Source: Akkermansiaceae bacterium UBA2367
GTDB lineage: Bacteria > Verrucomicrobiota > Verrucomicrobiia > Verrucomicrobiales > DEV007
Length of the DNA: 64,000 nucleotides
Reading direction: 5' to 3'
NCBI GenBank assembly: GCA_002344525.1
Contig: DDTJ01000071.1
Location: forward strand, 1 to 64,000
Shown here: positions 1 through 10,500 of the stretch, one piece after another
Layout: each line of letters opens with the position of its first letter
Position numbering within the stretch: the stretch's first letter is position 1
Made by a program: the position numbers and the translations under genes
Notes under the pieces: generated by a model
Databases searched by the model: none
What the model was told of the DNA's origin: nothing
What the model saw: the letters and a program-made list of their open reading frames with translations, nothing else

Positions 1-889
<889 letters not shown>

Positions 890-919
890 TCGGATTTCGA
901 GCTTCGGATTTCGGATTTT

Positions 920-1195
920 TCATTCGATCACCTTGGGCAGTCGGAACTGGTCTTGGGCGACCGCTGGCGCATTGGAAAGGGCTTCCTCGCGGGTGAGGCC
1001 GCCGGAGATGGCGACATCCTCGCGAAGGACGTCGAAGAGCGCGGCGGCGTGGGCGGTGGGTTCGATGCCGTCCACGTCGATGCGGTTCAGTTGCTCGACG
1101 TAGTGGAGGATCTGCTCGACTTGGCCTTGGTAGCGTTCGGCCTCCTCGTCGGTGAGTTCGAGCCGGGCGAGGGCGGCGACTTGGCGGATGTCCAT
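920..1195 (-). CDS. gatC: Glutamyl-tRNA(Gln) amidotransferase subunit C
   Basis: A 91-residue protein of the usual GatC length. GatC wraps around GatA and stabilises the GatAB complex. The family pattern is visible: an N-terminal helix starting DIRQVAALARLELT, a helical middle with EQILHYVEQL, the DGIEPTAHA turn and a C-terminal tail rich in proline and glutamine. It is transcribed leftwards into gatA across a repeat-containing gap of about 30 to 100 bases, depending on the gatA start. The preceding gene on the same strand ends 12 bases upstream, so all three may be co-transcribed. Confidence 0.95.
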   Translation of the reverse strand: MDIRQVAALARLELTDEEAERYQGQVEQILHYVEQLNRIDVDGIEPTAHAAALFDVLREDVAISGGLTREEALSNAPAVAQDQFRLPKVIE

Positions 1196-1207
1196 GGGGG
1201 AGGGGAA

Positions 1208-2341
1208 TCAGAGCACTTGGCCGGAATCCTTCCACTTCTCATGGAAGGCGCGATAGACTTTCGGCGAGATTTCCGAGGGCTTGATCTCGCTGCGTCCGCC
1301 CCAGAAGACGTTGGTGTAGAGCAGGGGGATGCCGACTTCGGCGAGGTGGGCGTCGATGGCTGCCTTGTGCTCCAGCACCCGCGCCCGGTCGGTGCCGTGG
1401 ACCACGCCCATGATGTTGACCCCGCCGAAGCGAGGGCCGCCCTCGCGCCAGTAGCAGTGGGTCATGATGTGGTGGCGTCCCACCTCGGAACCGGCGCGGG
1501 GCTGCATCCCCTCGGGCACTTTCCAGTGAAAGAGGGCGTTGAAACGGGTCACGCGCTGGCCGCTTTGGCTGGGTTTGACGTGTTCGAGAAACGTAGAAAA
1601 ACGCCCGATAGCTTTTTTATGGTCAAGGGTTTCTGCGATTTCCAAAAAGCGCTCCCGGTCGAATCCGATGGCGCCGGCACGGGGTCCCCAGGGATCTTCG
1701 CCGATCTCGTCGGGAGCCAGCTCATCCTTCAGCGCGAGGAGCACCTCCCACTCGTCGGCGTCGAGTTCGACCGTGGCGGTGGAGGTCATCGAGGCGGGTT
1801 CGTCGGACTTCGCGCCGGGCTCCATCGACTTGCGGCGGACATGGCCGACGCCGAGGGCGAAGATGCCGTTCGCGGGCATGAGGACGAATTCGTGCGCTCC
1901 GACAAGGCGTCTCAGGACTTCGGCGTGCTCCTCCAGCGATTCGCCTTGCGGCACCTTCAGGGTGGTCCAGAGCTTGTAGTCGCTGCCCGAGATCTCGCGG
2001 TCGGTCGAGCGGGTCACGACGTGGCCGCTGAAGGGATCCTCGCGGAACATGAAATCGAAGGTCGCGTCGAGCTTGTCGGCATCGACTTTCCACGCGCAGA
2101 GGGCGCCGTGGGCGAGCTTTGTGGCGAGCAGGGTCTGCCGCACCCGCCGGATCACCCCGGCCTCCAGCATGGCCCGGATGCGCTCGACCACGGTGTCGAA
2201 GGGAACGCCGGATTGTTCCGCGATGTGCTGGAACGGGTGACGCTGGAAGCCCTCGACGAGGTCTTCGGAGACCGCGAGGATCTGGGCGTTGACCGGATCG
2301 TCGTGCTCGACGGGGATGGAGGAGAGGGTTTCGGCGCTCAT
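1208..2341 (-). CDS. Lrp/AsnC-type two-half protein resembling siroheme decarboxylase AhbA/AhbB
   Basis: A 377-residue protein built of two similar halves. The N half starts with a winged-helix segment (about residues 35-75, with IAEQSGVPFDTV and GVIRRVRQ) followed by an AsnC-like ligand domain ending near YKLWTTLKV. The C half (about residues 200-370) has a second set, with FNALFHWKVPEG and the HCYWREGG segment. This layout matches AhbA and AhbB (NirDLGH family), which decarboxylate siroheme to didecarboxysiroheme and are normally separate ~170-residue proteins. The fusion assignment is an inference; a transcription regulator of the Lrp family is the alternative. No other haem-pathway gene is seen nearby. 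It probably shares a divergent promoter gap of about 80 bases with the hydrolase at 2425. Confidence 0.6.
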   Translation of the reverse strand: MSAETLSSIPVEHDDPVNAQILAVSEDLVEGFQRHPFQHIAEQSGVPFDTVVERIRAMLEAGVIRRVRQTLLATKLAHGALCAWKVDADKLDATFDFMFREDPFSGHVVTRSTDREISGSDYKLWTTLKVPQGESLEEHAEVLRRLVGAHEFVLMPANGIFALGVGHVRRKSMEPGAKSDEPASMTSTATVELDADEWEVLLALKDELAPDEIGEDPWGPRAGAIGFDRERFLEIAETLDHKKAIGRFSTFLEHVKPSQSGQRVTRFNALFHWKVPEGMQPRAGSEVGRHHIMTHCYWREGGPRFGGVNIMGVVHGTDRARVLEHKAAIDAHLAEVGIPLLYTNVFWGGRSEIKPSEISPKVYRAFHEKWKDSGQVL

Positions 2342-2424
2342 GAAGCGGGGAACTTAGGCACGGCGTCCGATTCGGGCAAGTTTGAGTTGGCCAAGGCACG
2401 GGAATCGGGCATTTTCCCGGCACG

Positions 2425-3336
2425 ATGGAGGTGGAGACGATCGATCTGGAATTCCAAGGCGTGCGCGGCGGCATCGCCGCGTATCTGGTGAAAGGGGAAG
2501 GCGGGCATATTCTCGTCGAGACGGGGCCGGAATCGACCCGCGAGCGACTCCTCGCGGAGCTGGCCCGACGCGGTGTCGCGGTCGCGGACCTGAAAGGCGT
2601 CTTCGTCACCCACGTCCACCTCGACCACGCCGGGGCGGCGGGTTGGTTCGCGGCGCAGGGCGTCCCGGTCCACGTTCATCCGCGCGGGGCGAGGCATCTC
2701 GTCGATCCGACCCGCCTCGTCGAGAGCGCCCGGGGCGTCTATGGCGACCGCTTCGACGTGCTCTGGGGCGGCATGGTCCCGGCCCCGGAGGCCCTCGTGA
2801 GGCCGCTCGCCGACGGCGAAGGCGTCGAAATCGCGGGGTTGTCCGTGACCGCCCGCGACACGCCGGGGCATGCCTTCCACCACCACGCCTTCCAGATCGG
2901 AGGAGATCTCTTTCCCGGCGACGCCGCTGGAGCGAGACTGGGGGGAAGCGGCTACCTCTCCGTGACCTCGGCTCCGCCCCAGTTCCATCTGGAGCACACC
3001 CTCGCGAGCATCGACAAACTCGCCTCGCTCGCGCCGGAGCGGCTCTTCCTGACCCACTACGGTGCCGTGCCTGACCCTCTTGCCCACCTCGCCGCCTACC
3101 GCGACGCGGTCGAGCTGAACGCCGAATTCGTCCGCCAGCGCGTCATCGAAGGCATGGAGGGCGAGACCCTCGCGGTGGCCTACGAGGCCTTCCAGCTCGA
3201 GCAGGGCTTCCGCCTCGGCCTTCCCTCCTCGGCATGGCCGGACTACCAGGCGATCAACGGTACGGCGATGTGCGCCGACGGGATGCGGAGGTTCTGGCAG
3301 TCCCGATTCGCGGAGGGGGGAGGATCGCAGACTTGA
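2425..3336 (+). CDS. Metallo-beta-lactamase-fold hydrolase
   Basis: A 303-residue cytoplasmic protein with the binuclear-metal motif THVHLDHAG (His63, His65, Asp67, His68) and the second metal ligand in DTPGHAFHHH (about residue 149). A later Asp in FPGDA and a His in FLTHYGA (about residue 212) complete the set expected of the glyoxalase II-like branch. The C-terminal helical region is typical of hydrolases annotated GloB-like or MBL fold. The substrate cannot be told from sequence. It is divergent from the AhbA/B-like gene and followed after 47 bases by a secreted protein. Confidence 0.85.
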   Translation: MEVETIDLEFQGVRGGIAAYLVKGEGGHILVETGPESTRERLLAELARRGVAVADLKGVFVTHVHLDHAGAAGWFAAQGVPVHVHPRGARHLVDPTRLVESARGVYGDRFDVLWGGMVPAPEALVRPLADGEGVEIAGLSVTARDTPGHAFHHHAFQIGGDLFPGDAAGARLGGSGYLSVTSAPPQFHLEHTLASIDKLASLAPERLFLTHYGAVPDPLAHLAAYRDAVELNAEFVRQRVIEGMEGETLAVAYEAFQLEQGFRLGLPSSAWPDYQAINGTAMCADGMRRFWQSRFAEGGGSQT

Positions 3337-3383
3337 GTTGCCATTTCGCCGCGCCTTCGGTAGATTCGAGGAAATCCGACGCC

Positions 3384-4187
3384 ATGAAACGCCTGCCACG
3401 CCTTGTCCATGCGTCCCTGCTCGCCGCCCTCGTGGTCGGCGCGCCTGCGGGGCTGTTCGCTCAGGAGGACCAGGAAGCGGCGAAGGCGGAGGAAGCCCCG
3501 AAAGCGCCCGTCGAGATCCCGGAGACGCTCTCGGGCCGCCCCGCCGCTTTCAACGACTTCGCCCGGCTGCCCTACTCGCAGCTCCTCCGCATCGCCCAGA
3601 GCGACTCCAAGGCCAAGGCCGACGCCACCAGCTACAAGTTGCGCATCCAGAGCCGGAACCCCAGCGTGAAGCCGAAGGACATCGAGCTCTTCCTCGACGT
3701 GAAGGACAAGCCCCTCTACCTGCCGGTGGACAACGACGGCTTCCTCGAAGTGCCCCACACCGCCGTGCTCGTGGCGGCGAACCCCGATCTCATCTCGAAC
3801 CAGCCGCGCGGCTCGCTGAACATCTTCGTCCAGCTCGAGGTGCCGAAGGTCTCGCCCCCGGCGATCAAAGACGGGAAGGTCACCTACCAGGAGCTCTTCC
3901 GCCCCCTCGTCGAGATCCAAACGGAGATGCGCAAGGTCGATCCCACCTTCGGCCTCTCCTCCAGCCAGCAGCAGTTCGTGCTGGAGATCGAGACGGGCGA
4001 GCAGCCCATCAAAATCACCCGCGCCTTCGGGGCGAGGACCTACCGCCCCAACAGCCGGGGCAAGGTCTACATGATCATGGAATCCTACCTCTACGAGGAG
4101 AATCCCCAAGTCGAGATCCCGGACGACGCGAAGATGAACGTCATCCCCGCCTCGCCCGAGGAGATCGAGGAGATCCGGTCGCGGTGA
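3384..4187 (+). CDS. Secreted protein of unknown function
   Basis: A 267-residue protein starting at the ATG of MKRLPRLVH; the reading frame is open further upstream, but only this start gives a proper signal peptide (charged MKRLPR, hydrophobic ASLLAALVVGAPAG, cleavage near FAQ-ED). A short Glu/Ala/Lys-rich linker follows, then a mixed alpha/beta domain that starts with LPYSQLLRIAQ. There are no cysteines or recognisable catalytic motifs. It ends 33 bases before the convergent gene at 4221. I do not recognise the family with confidence. Confidence 0.7.
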   Translation: MKRLPRLVHASLLAALVVGAPAGLFAQEDQEAAKAEEAPKAPVEIPETLSGRPAAFNDFARLPYSQLLRIAQSDSKAKADATSYKLRIQSRNPSVKPKDIELFLDVKDKPLYLPVDNDGFLEVPHTAVLVAANPDLISNQPRGSLNIFVQLEVPKVSPPAIKDGKVTYQELFRPLVEIQTEMRKVDPTFGLSSSQQQFVLEIETGEQPIKITRAFGARTYRPNSRGKVYMIMESYLYEENPQVEIPDDAKMNVIPASPEEIEEIRSR

Positions 4188-4220
4188 GGATCGGGGAAAT
4201 GCGGTTCCAGCCGGGCCGTC

Positions 4221-4700
4221 TCACTCCAGCTTCAGTTCGTCGATCCACAGGATTCCCTCGCCGCGGTTGCTTTCGAGCAGGAAGGAGACCGGTTTGAAAT
4301 CGGGCCACTCCAACTCCTCGCGGAGGACGATCCATTCCCTGGACGTTTCCACGAGGAAGGCGGCGACGATCTCGGAGTTGTCGTCCTGGTCATAGATTCT
4401 CACCCGGAGCTGAATCGGAGATTTCTTGGAGGCTTGCGAAGCCCGCGCCCGGAAGGAGAGGGTGAGCTTCTTCTTGTCCGCCGACCATTGGAGGGCCTGG
4501 GCCAAGCCGAAAACGCCGTCTTCCAATTCGATGCGGAGCACTTGGTTGTCCCCGGCCTCGGGATCGGGAGCCAGCTTGCCCTCGTCGCACTCCCAAGGGG
4601 CGAGCGTTTCGTCGAAACCGCTGTTCCGGAGGAGGGAGTCCGCGACGGCCGGGGAGGCCATCATCGCGGACACGAGGGCGAGGAGAAAGCACCGTTGCAT
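4221..4700 (-). CDS. Secreted carbohydrate-binding-module-like beta-sandwich protein
   Basis: A 159-residue protein from the MQRCFLL start, with a signal peptide ending near AVADS. The mature part begins with LLRNSGFDETLAPWECDE, the typical opening of CBM4/9-like modules ('N-x-G-F-E ... W'), and ends with a WIDELKLE strand, the usual last strand of that fold ('DDVxLE'). It is therefore probably a stand-alone carbohydrate-binding or similar jelly-roll domain in the periplasm or outside the cell. No catalytic domain is attached. An upstream ATG at 4727 would lengthen it but spoil the signal peptide. Confidence 0.7.
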   Translation of the reverse strand: MQRCFLLALVSAMMASPAVADSLLRNSGFDETLAPWECDEGKLAPDPEAGDNQVLRIELEDGVFGLAQALQWSADKKKLTLSFRARASQASKKSPIQLRVRIYDQDDNSEIVAAFLVETSREWIVLREELEWPDFKPVSFLLESNRGEGILWIDELKLE

Positions 4701-4817
4701 GGGCGCAACGCTACTCCGCGAGGCCATTCGCCGTCAAGGGGCGTTCCGCGTCTGTGACGGAGGATCGGACGGAGGCGGGACGCTTTTCGCGTGAACCCTG
4801 CGGAGTCTTCCGCTACC

Positions 4818-5939
4818 ATGCCCCCGATGACCCTGACCGACTTGGGCTGGAGCGTGTTTTTCGAGGAAGCCTTTTCGCGTGTTGCGAAAGCGGGCTGGGT
4901 TCCGGCGCGCCTGATCCGCGACAACAAGATCACCTACGGTGCCCTCACCGATGACGGCGAGGAATACGAGGTGGTCATGAGCGGCAAGGTCTACCACGAC
5001 GCCTCCACCGACGCCGAGCTGCCCGCCGTGGGCGACTGGGTCGCGCTGGAGATCGGCACAGGCGAGCTCGATCATGTCATCCGCGCCCGCCTGCCCCGGC
5101 GGACCTGCTTTTCCCGCAAGGCTCCGGGCCGCAGCACCGAGGAGCAGGTGCTGGCCGCGAACGTCGATCTCGTCTGCGTCGTCACCGACGCGGGCGCTGA
5201 CCTGAACCTGCGGCGCATGGAGCGCTACTTCGCCCTCATCGGGCGCAGCGGGGCGCAGGCTCTCGTGCTCGTGAACAAATGCGACCTCTTCCCCGAGGAG
5301 CAGAACGAGGAGGCCGCCGCCGCGATCCGCGCCCTCTGCCCCGAGGCCGAGGTCGTCGTCACCAGCGCGGTCGAAGGGCGCAACGTCGCCGCGATCCGTC
5401 GCTTCCTTTCTCCCGGCGTGTCCATCACCTTCGTCGGATCGAGCGGCACCGGGAAATCCTCCCTCGTCAACGCCCTCCTCGGCGAGGAATGGCAGGAGGA
5501 AGGCGAGGTCAACGAAGTCACCGGCAAAGGCCGCCACACCACCACCGCCCGCGAGCTGATCGTGCTGGAGGAGGGCGGCATCCTCATCGACAACCCCGGC
5601 ATCCGCGAGGTGCAGATGTGGACCGACGAGCACACCCTGCGCGAGAAATTCCTCGATGTCGCCGAGATCGCCGCCGAATGCCGCTTCCACGACTGCCGCC
5701 ACGGCAGCGACGCCGGCTGTGCCATCCGCGAGGCCGTGTCCGAAGGGCGGCTGTCGCGCGAGCGGCTGGAGGGCTTTCTCAAGCTCGACGAGGAGATCGC
5801 CAAGCTGAAGAAGCGCCTCAAGAAGCGCAAGATGACCCTCGAACGCCGCGCCAAGCGCGACCACAAGGTGAAGGCCCGCAACCTCGCCGACCGTCGCGAC
5901 CACGAGGCCGAGCTGAAGCCTCGCCCGACGAACACCTGA
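4818..5939 (+). CDS. rsgA: Small ribosomal subunit biogenesis GTPase RsgA
   Basis: A circularly permuted GTPase that assists late 30S maturation. Order of parts: N-terminal OB fold (residues ~30-95), G4 NKCD (153-156), P-loop GSSGTGKSS (208-216), G3 DNPG (258-261), then the zinc knuckle with Cys288, His291 or Cys293, His295 and Cys301 in the CRFHDCRHGSDAGC segment, and a basic coiled C-terminal tail that probably binds rRNA. The start at MPPMTLTDLG is preferred over an upstream ATG at 4791. engB follows after 10 bases, so two ribosome-assembly GTPases sit together. Confidence 0.95.
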   Translation: MPPMTLTDLGWSVFFEEAFSRVAKAGWVPARLIRDNKITYGALTDDGEEYEVVMSGKVYHDASTDAELPAVGDWVALEIGTGELDHVIRARLPRRTCFSRKAPGRSTEEQVLAANVDLVCVVTDAGADLNLRRMERYFALIGRSGAQALVLVNKCDLFPEEQNEEAAAAIRALCPEAEVVVTSAVEGRNVAAIRRFLSPGVSITFVGSSGTGKSSLVNALLGEEWQEEGEVNEVTGKGRHTTTARELIVLEEGGILIDNPGIREVQMWTDEHTLREKFLDVAEIAAECRFHDCRHGSDAGCAIREAVSEGRLSRERLEGFLKLDEEIAKLKKRLKKRKMTLERRAKRDHKVKARNLADRRDHEAELKPRPTNT

Positions 5940-5949
5940 CATTGCCACC

Positions 5950-6549
5950 ATGAAGATCAAGAACGCCCGTTTCGCCCTGAGCACCGCCGGGCTCAACCAA
6001 TGCCCCGCCGCCGAGCTTCCCGAATTCGCCTTCATCGGACGGTCGAACGTGGGCAAGTCCTCCCTCATCAATCTGCTCTGCAACCAGAAGTCGCTCGCCC
6101 AGGTTTCCGGCTCGCCCGGCAAGACCCGCACGATCAACTTCTACGTGGTGAACGAGGACTGGGTGCTCGTCGATCTGCCCGGTTACGGCTACGCCAAGGC
6201 CGCCAAGTCGGAGCGCGACCGCTTCAACGACTTCGTCGCCGACTACCTCGAATTCCGCGAGGGCCTGACCCACGTCTTCGTCCTCATCGACAGCCGGCAC
6301 GAACCGCAACGCATCGACGTGGATTTCGTCTCATGGCTCGTCGAGAAAGGCGTGCCCTTCTCCCTCGTCTTCACGAAGGCGGACAAGGTGAAGGCCGGAA
6401 AGCTGGAGGAAAACCGGAAGCTCTTCCTCGCCGCGCTCGCGGAATTCGCCGACGGCACGCCCTCCATCTACGTCACCTCGGCCCAGGCAAAGACAGGACG
6501 GCTCGAACTGCTCGGTGCGATCCAGGGGATGATGCGGGAGGGCGAGTGA
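5950..6549 (+). CDS. engB: Ribosome biogenesis GTP-binding protein EngB (YihA/YsxC)
   Basis: A 199-residue GTPase of normal family length, needed for 50S assembly. Motifs in order: P-loop GRSNVGKSSLIN (about residues 27-38), the switch I region SPGKTRTINFY, G3 DLPGYGYAKA, G4 TKADK and the G5-like TSAQAKTG. It begins 10 bases after rsgA and is followed after 6 bases by the broken NlpC/P60-like gene, so the three could be transcribed together. Confidence 0.95.
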   Translation: MKIKNARFALSTAGLNQCPAAELPEFAFIGRSNVGKSSLINLLCNQKSLAQVSGSPGKTRTINFYVVNEDWVLVDLPGYGYAKAAKSERDRFNDFVADYLEFREGLTHVFVLIDSRHEPQRIDVDFVSWLVEKGVPFSLVFTKADKVKAGKLEENRKLFLAALAEFADGTPSIYVTSAQAKTGRLELLGAIQGMMREGE

Positions 6550-6555
6550 GAGGCC

Positions 6556-7289
6556 ATGAGCATCCGGATGACACTGCCGCCCCTGCGTCGACTCGTCCTT
6601 CTCGCGACGATCGGAGCAATGGCGGGGCTTCTGGTCTTGCCCCTCAATCCGGTGAACAGCACCTCGACGAGGCTGCTCCTGCTCGCCGCGGTCGTCGTCT
6701 CGTGGAGCGGGCTGGTGTTCCTTTCGTGGAAATATCGACCGATTCGTCTCGCGGTTTTGGCCTTGAGCGCCATCGCCGTCGTGCCCCTGCTGCTGCCCGG
6801 TCGCAGCCTCGACCGCGAAGGGCTGCGAACCGACTACCTTGACGCCCTGCATTCCTACGAAGGCTGTCCGTATCACTGGGGCGGGGAAAGCCGTCGTGGC
6901 ATCGTTCGGGACTGCCCCGGAGGGCCTTGCGGGATGCGCTGTTGAAACAAGGCCTTCGGGATTTCAACGGGTCCGCCATCCGAACCGCGGTTTCGCAATG
7001 GTGGCACGACGCCAGCGCCTTGGCTCTCTCGGAGAGGTATCGGGACGAAACCCTGTCGCTGGGGGTGGAGGGGAAGATGAAGGAGCTTGACCTCGAACCG
7101 CTTCAACCGGGAGATCTCGCCATCACCCTCGGAGGAGCCCACGCGCTCGTCTACACCGGCGACGGATTCTGGATCCAAGCCGATCCGGGCCTCGGAACGG
7201 TCGCCAATCTCCACGCGGTCCGCGACGGAAATCCTTGGTTCTCCTATCGGGTGACGATCCATCGCTGGCGTCTGCTGGAGGAGCGGTGA
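6556..7289 (+). pseudogene. Membrane-anchored NlpC/P60-like gene with a frameshift
   Basis: The first reading frame gives a ~130-residue N-terminal part with hydrophobic helices (about residues 10-30, 36-55 and 60-78) and then YEGCPYHWGGESRRGI, the start of an NlpC/P60 cysteine peptidase. It then meets a stop at 6943-6945. The rest of the domain (RDALLKQGL, the GDLAITLGGAHALVYTGDGFW segment with the likely catalytic His) continues in another frame to 7289. Skipping two bases (or adding one) near 6920 restores DCPG followed by ALRDALLKQG, as expected around the catalytic Cys. It is either a real broken gene or a base-call error. NlpC/P60 enzymes cut peptidoglycan peptides. Confidence 0.7.
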
Positions 7290-7508
7290 GGTGGCGACAA
7301 AAAGGGATGAAAGCGCCCGGGAATGGGGCACTCAAATAGGTTTCTCTCGGCGGGAAGCGCAAGGAATGTCGCCCCTCCTTGGGTCCTGAAACCGCGTCCG
7401 TAAAAACCATTGGGTGTCCTATTTTTTTTATAGCGCCATCGGAGAACCGAGGACTGCCCCGTCCGACGCGGACGCCCCGGCGGTGCGTCCCTACCGAGTT
7501 CGGCTGTA

Positions 7509-10500
7509 TCACCGCAGCCTCGCCCGCAGTTCAGGCGCGAAGTGCTTCAGGCGCAGGTCGCGGTCGGCGGCGAGGGCGGCGGCGTGCTGCATCGCGAGGG
7601 GGCACTGGCCGCATTCGCAGGCGGGCGTGTCGCGCCAGATCGCGGCGGCTTCGGCTTCGTAGCGTTCGAGCTTTTGCAGGTCTTTTGCCGGGGGAGCTCC
7701 GAGCATCCGGGTGAGTCGCATCTCCAAGCCCTGAAAATGCAGCAGAGTCCGGGCGAGGTCGTCGGCGAGGAGCCAGCCGGGCGCGAGGAGGCGGTCGAGC
7801 TGGCGGCGGGCGTCGTCGATGGATTCCTCGTAGCCGCGCGGGGCGCTCCCGAGCAGGCCGGTGACGGTCTCGGCGACTCGGAGAATTTTCGCGACCGCTT
7901 CGCAGACGGCTCCGGCGTGCTCGAAGAGCTTGGCGTCGCAGCGGGCGGCGGCGGATTCCCATTCGCCTGCGGCAAAGGGTTCGCCTAGCAGATCGACCAA
8001 AATCCTCCGCAGCAGGTCCTCCTTGTGCCGCGAGGCGTCGGGACCGATCCGGGAGAGGAGAAAGGCCTCCGCCGCTGCGAGGAAGCGCCCTTGCGGAGCG
8101 GATTTCGCGGCGGGGGCCGGAGACGACGGTTTCGGAGCCGGGCTTCTTCCGACTTCCCCGAAGGCGGCGGCGAGGGAATTGAAGGCGGTGTCCTTCTTCG
8201 GGGCACTCTTCTGCGTCTTCGCGGGGATCGGGGTGGACGGTGCCTTGCCCGCGAAGAGGACGGCGAGGAGACGATCGATCCGGTCTTTCCTGACGAATCG
8301 ATAAAGCCGCGTCGTTCCGAGCCGGTGCTGGCGGCAGGCGCAGGCTTCGGAGGGCCAGAGCCGCATCGCGGGACGGTCCTCGCCGGTGTCGTGGAGTCCG
8401 GGATGGCCGACGGTGTGGCGGTCGAGCTCGACGCAACGGGGGAGGTCGCCGAAGTTCCACGAAGCGATGCCGTGCCGCTCGTAGCGCCCTTTCGCCACTT
8501 GGTCGAAGCGGTCGCGCACCCGTCCGGCGAGGCTGCGTTGGAGTTCCTCCAGATCGAGGCCGCTCCCGACGACGCGGCCCTTGTCATCGACGATCTCGAA
8601 ATGCAGATGGAGATGCGGCGGCATCCGCTCCAGCTCGAAGGAGCCGGGCGAGACGGCCAGCCCGTGGGCTTCGTGGAGATGGTCGATGAGGGCTTCGAGC
8701 AAGCCGCAGGCCGGTTCGTAGTCCGCCCAAGCGGCGAGGAAATCCTCGACCACCTCGCGGTTCGCGGGCAGGAGGGTGCGGGTCTCCTTTCGCAGGCAGC
8801 GGAGGAGCGCGGCGGCCTTCTCCCCGAGCCAGCCGGGCACGAGCCATTCGCCGAACCAAGGCGGCAGGTGCGGCAGCTCGACGAGGGGCACGGTGGCGGT
8901 GATGCCGTCGGCGGGGTCGGAGGGATTGTGCAGGTAGCGCAGGGCGAACTCGGTCTCGCCGTCGGGGGAGGGGATGGTGTCAGGGTAGTCCTCGGGATAG
9001 AGCGGTTCGCGCTGCGGCACGAGGCAGTCTTCGAGGGCGAAGTCGAGAAAGCCCTCCGGCTGCGCCGCGATCCATTTCTCGAAATCCTTCTGCGTGCAGA
9101 TCGTCGTGGGGACGCGCTCCTCGTAGAAGGCGACGATGCCGGGCGGATGGAGCAGCCCGCCGAGGCGGCGCATCTTGTGTTCGAGCCGCTCCGCCGCGCT
9201 CATGGTCTCGCGGTTGTGCGCGAGCGCGGCGATGGGGGCGCGGGTGTCGCCGTTGACAAGGGCCTCGAGGATGAAGATCTCGCGGGACAGCTTCGCATCG
9301 ACGCGGCCGTAGTGGATGCGGCGCTTCTCCACCACGGGCAGGCCGAAGGCGAGGACGCGCTCCTCGCCGTAGACCGCGCCTTGGTCGCGGCTCCAATGCG
9401 GGTTCGAGTAGCGGTAGCGGCAGAGATGCGGCGCGACTTTCTCGAAGCTGCCGGGATCGAAGATGGCGGCGTTGCGGGCGTAGAGCCGCGTCGTCTCGAC
9501 CAGCTCGAAGGCCATGACCCACGCGGGCGAGCCACTGAACAGCCCCGATCCGGGAAAGAGATGGAAGGTCGAGTCGTTCGCCCCGCGATAGCCGAGGCCC
9601 TTGCCCCGCCACGTCCCGATGCGGCTCGGGATCGCGGCGAGGACGGCGCGGTGGAGCGGTTCGGAGTAGGTGTCGGCGGGATCGTCGAGGGTTTTGTTAG
9701 GATCGGGAAGACGCCATTTCATCTCCCGCAGGGTGTCGCGCAGCTCGCGGTGGAGATTGATCCACTCCTGAGTGCGGCGGTGGTTGAGGAAGTGGTCGCG
9801 GCAGAACTTGCGGAGGCGGTTGCCCGAGCCTCGGCGGGCGGTGTCGATGGCGTGCCAGAGGCGCAGCCACATGGTGAAGTCGGAGCGCTTGTCGCGGAAT
9901 TTCGCATGGGCCTCGTCGGCGGCCTGCTGGCGGTCGCGGGGGCGCTCGCGCGGGTCTTGCACGGCGAGGGCGCTGGCGAGGACGAGTCCCTCGGCGAGGC
10001 AGCCCTCGGCATCGGCGGCGACGAGGAGACGTCCGACGCGGGGATCGAGCGGCAGACGGGCGAGGCTGTGGCCCAACCCTGTCAGATGCACCACCCGACC
10101 CTGTTTGGTCAGGGCTCCGATCTCCTCCAGCACGCGGTAGGCCTGCGCGACGCGCTTCGGCTGGGGAGGATCGACGAAGGGGAACTCGAGCGGATCGCCG
10201 AGGCCGAGGTGCTCCATTTGCAGGACGACGCCGGCGAGGTTCGAGCGCCGGATCTCGGGATCGGTGAAGTCGGGGCGCTCCGCGTAGTCCTCCTCGGAGT
10301 AGAGCTTCACGCAGACCCCTTCGCTGACGCGGCCGCAACGTCCGCGCCGCTGGCGGGCGCTCGCCTTCGAGACCGGCTCGACGCGGAGCCGCTGGATGCC
10401 CGAGCCCGGATCGTGGCGGCTGATGCGGGCGAGGCCGGAGTCGATCACGAAGCGGATTCCGGGAATCGTCAGCGAGGTCTCGGCCACGTTCGTCGCGAGG

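Noticed and set aside
7290..7508. Gap between the NlpC/P60-like gene and hrpA examined for a small gene or RNA
   Set aside because: Only short low-complexity frames are open, and no stable hairpin with a T-run or tRNA-like fold was recognised by eye.
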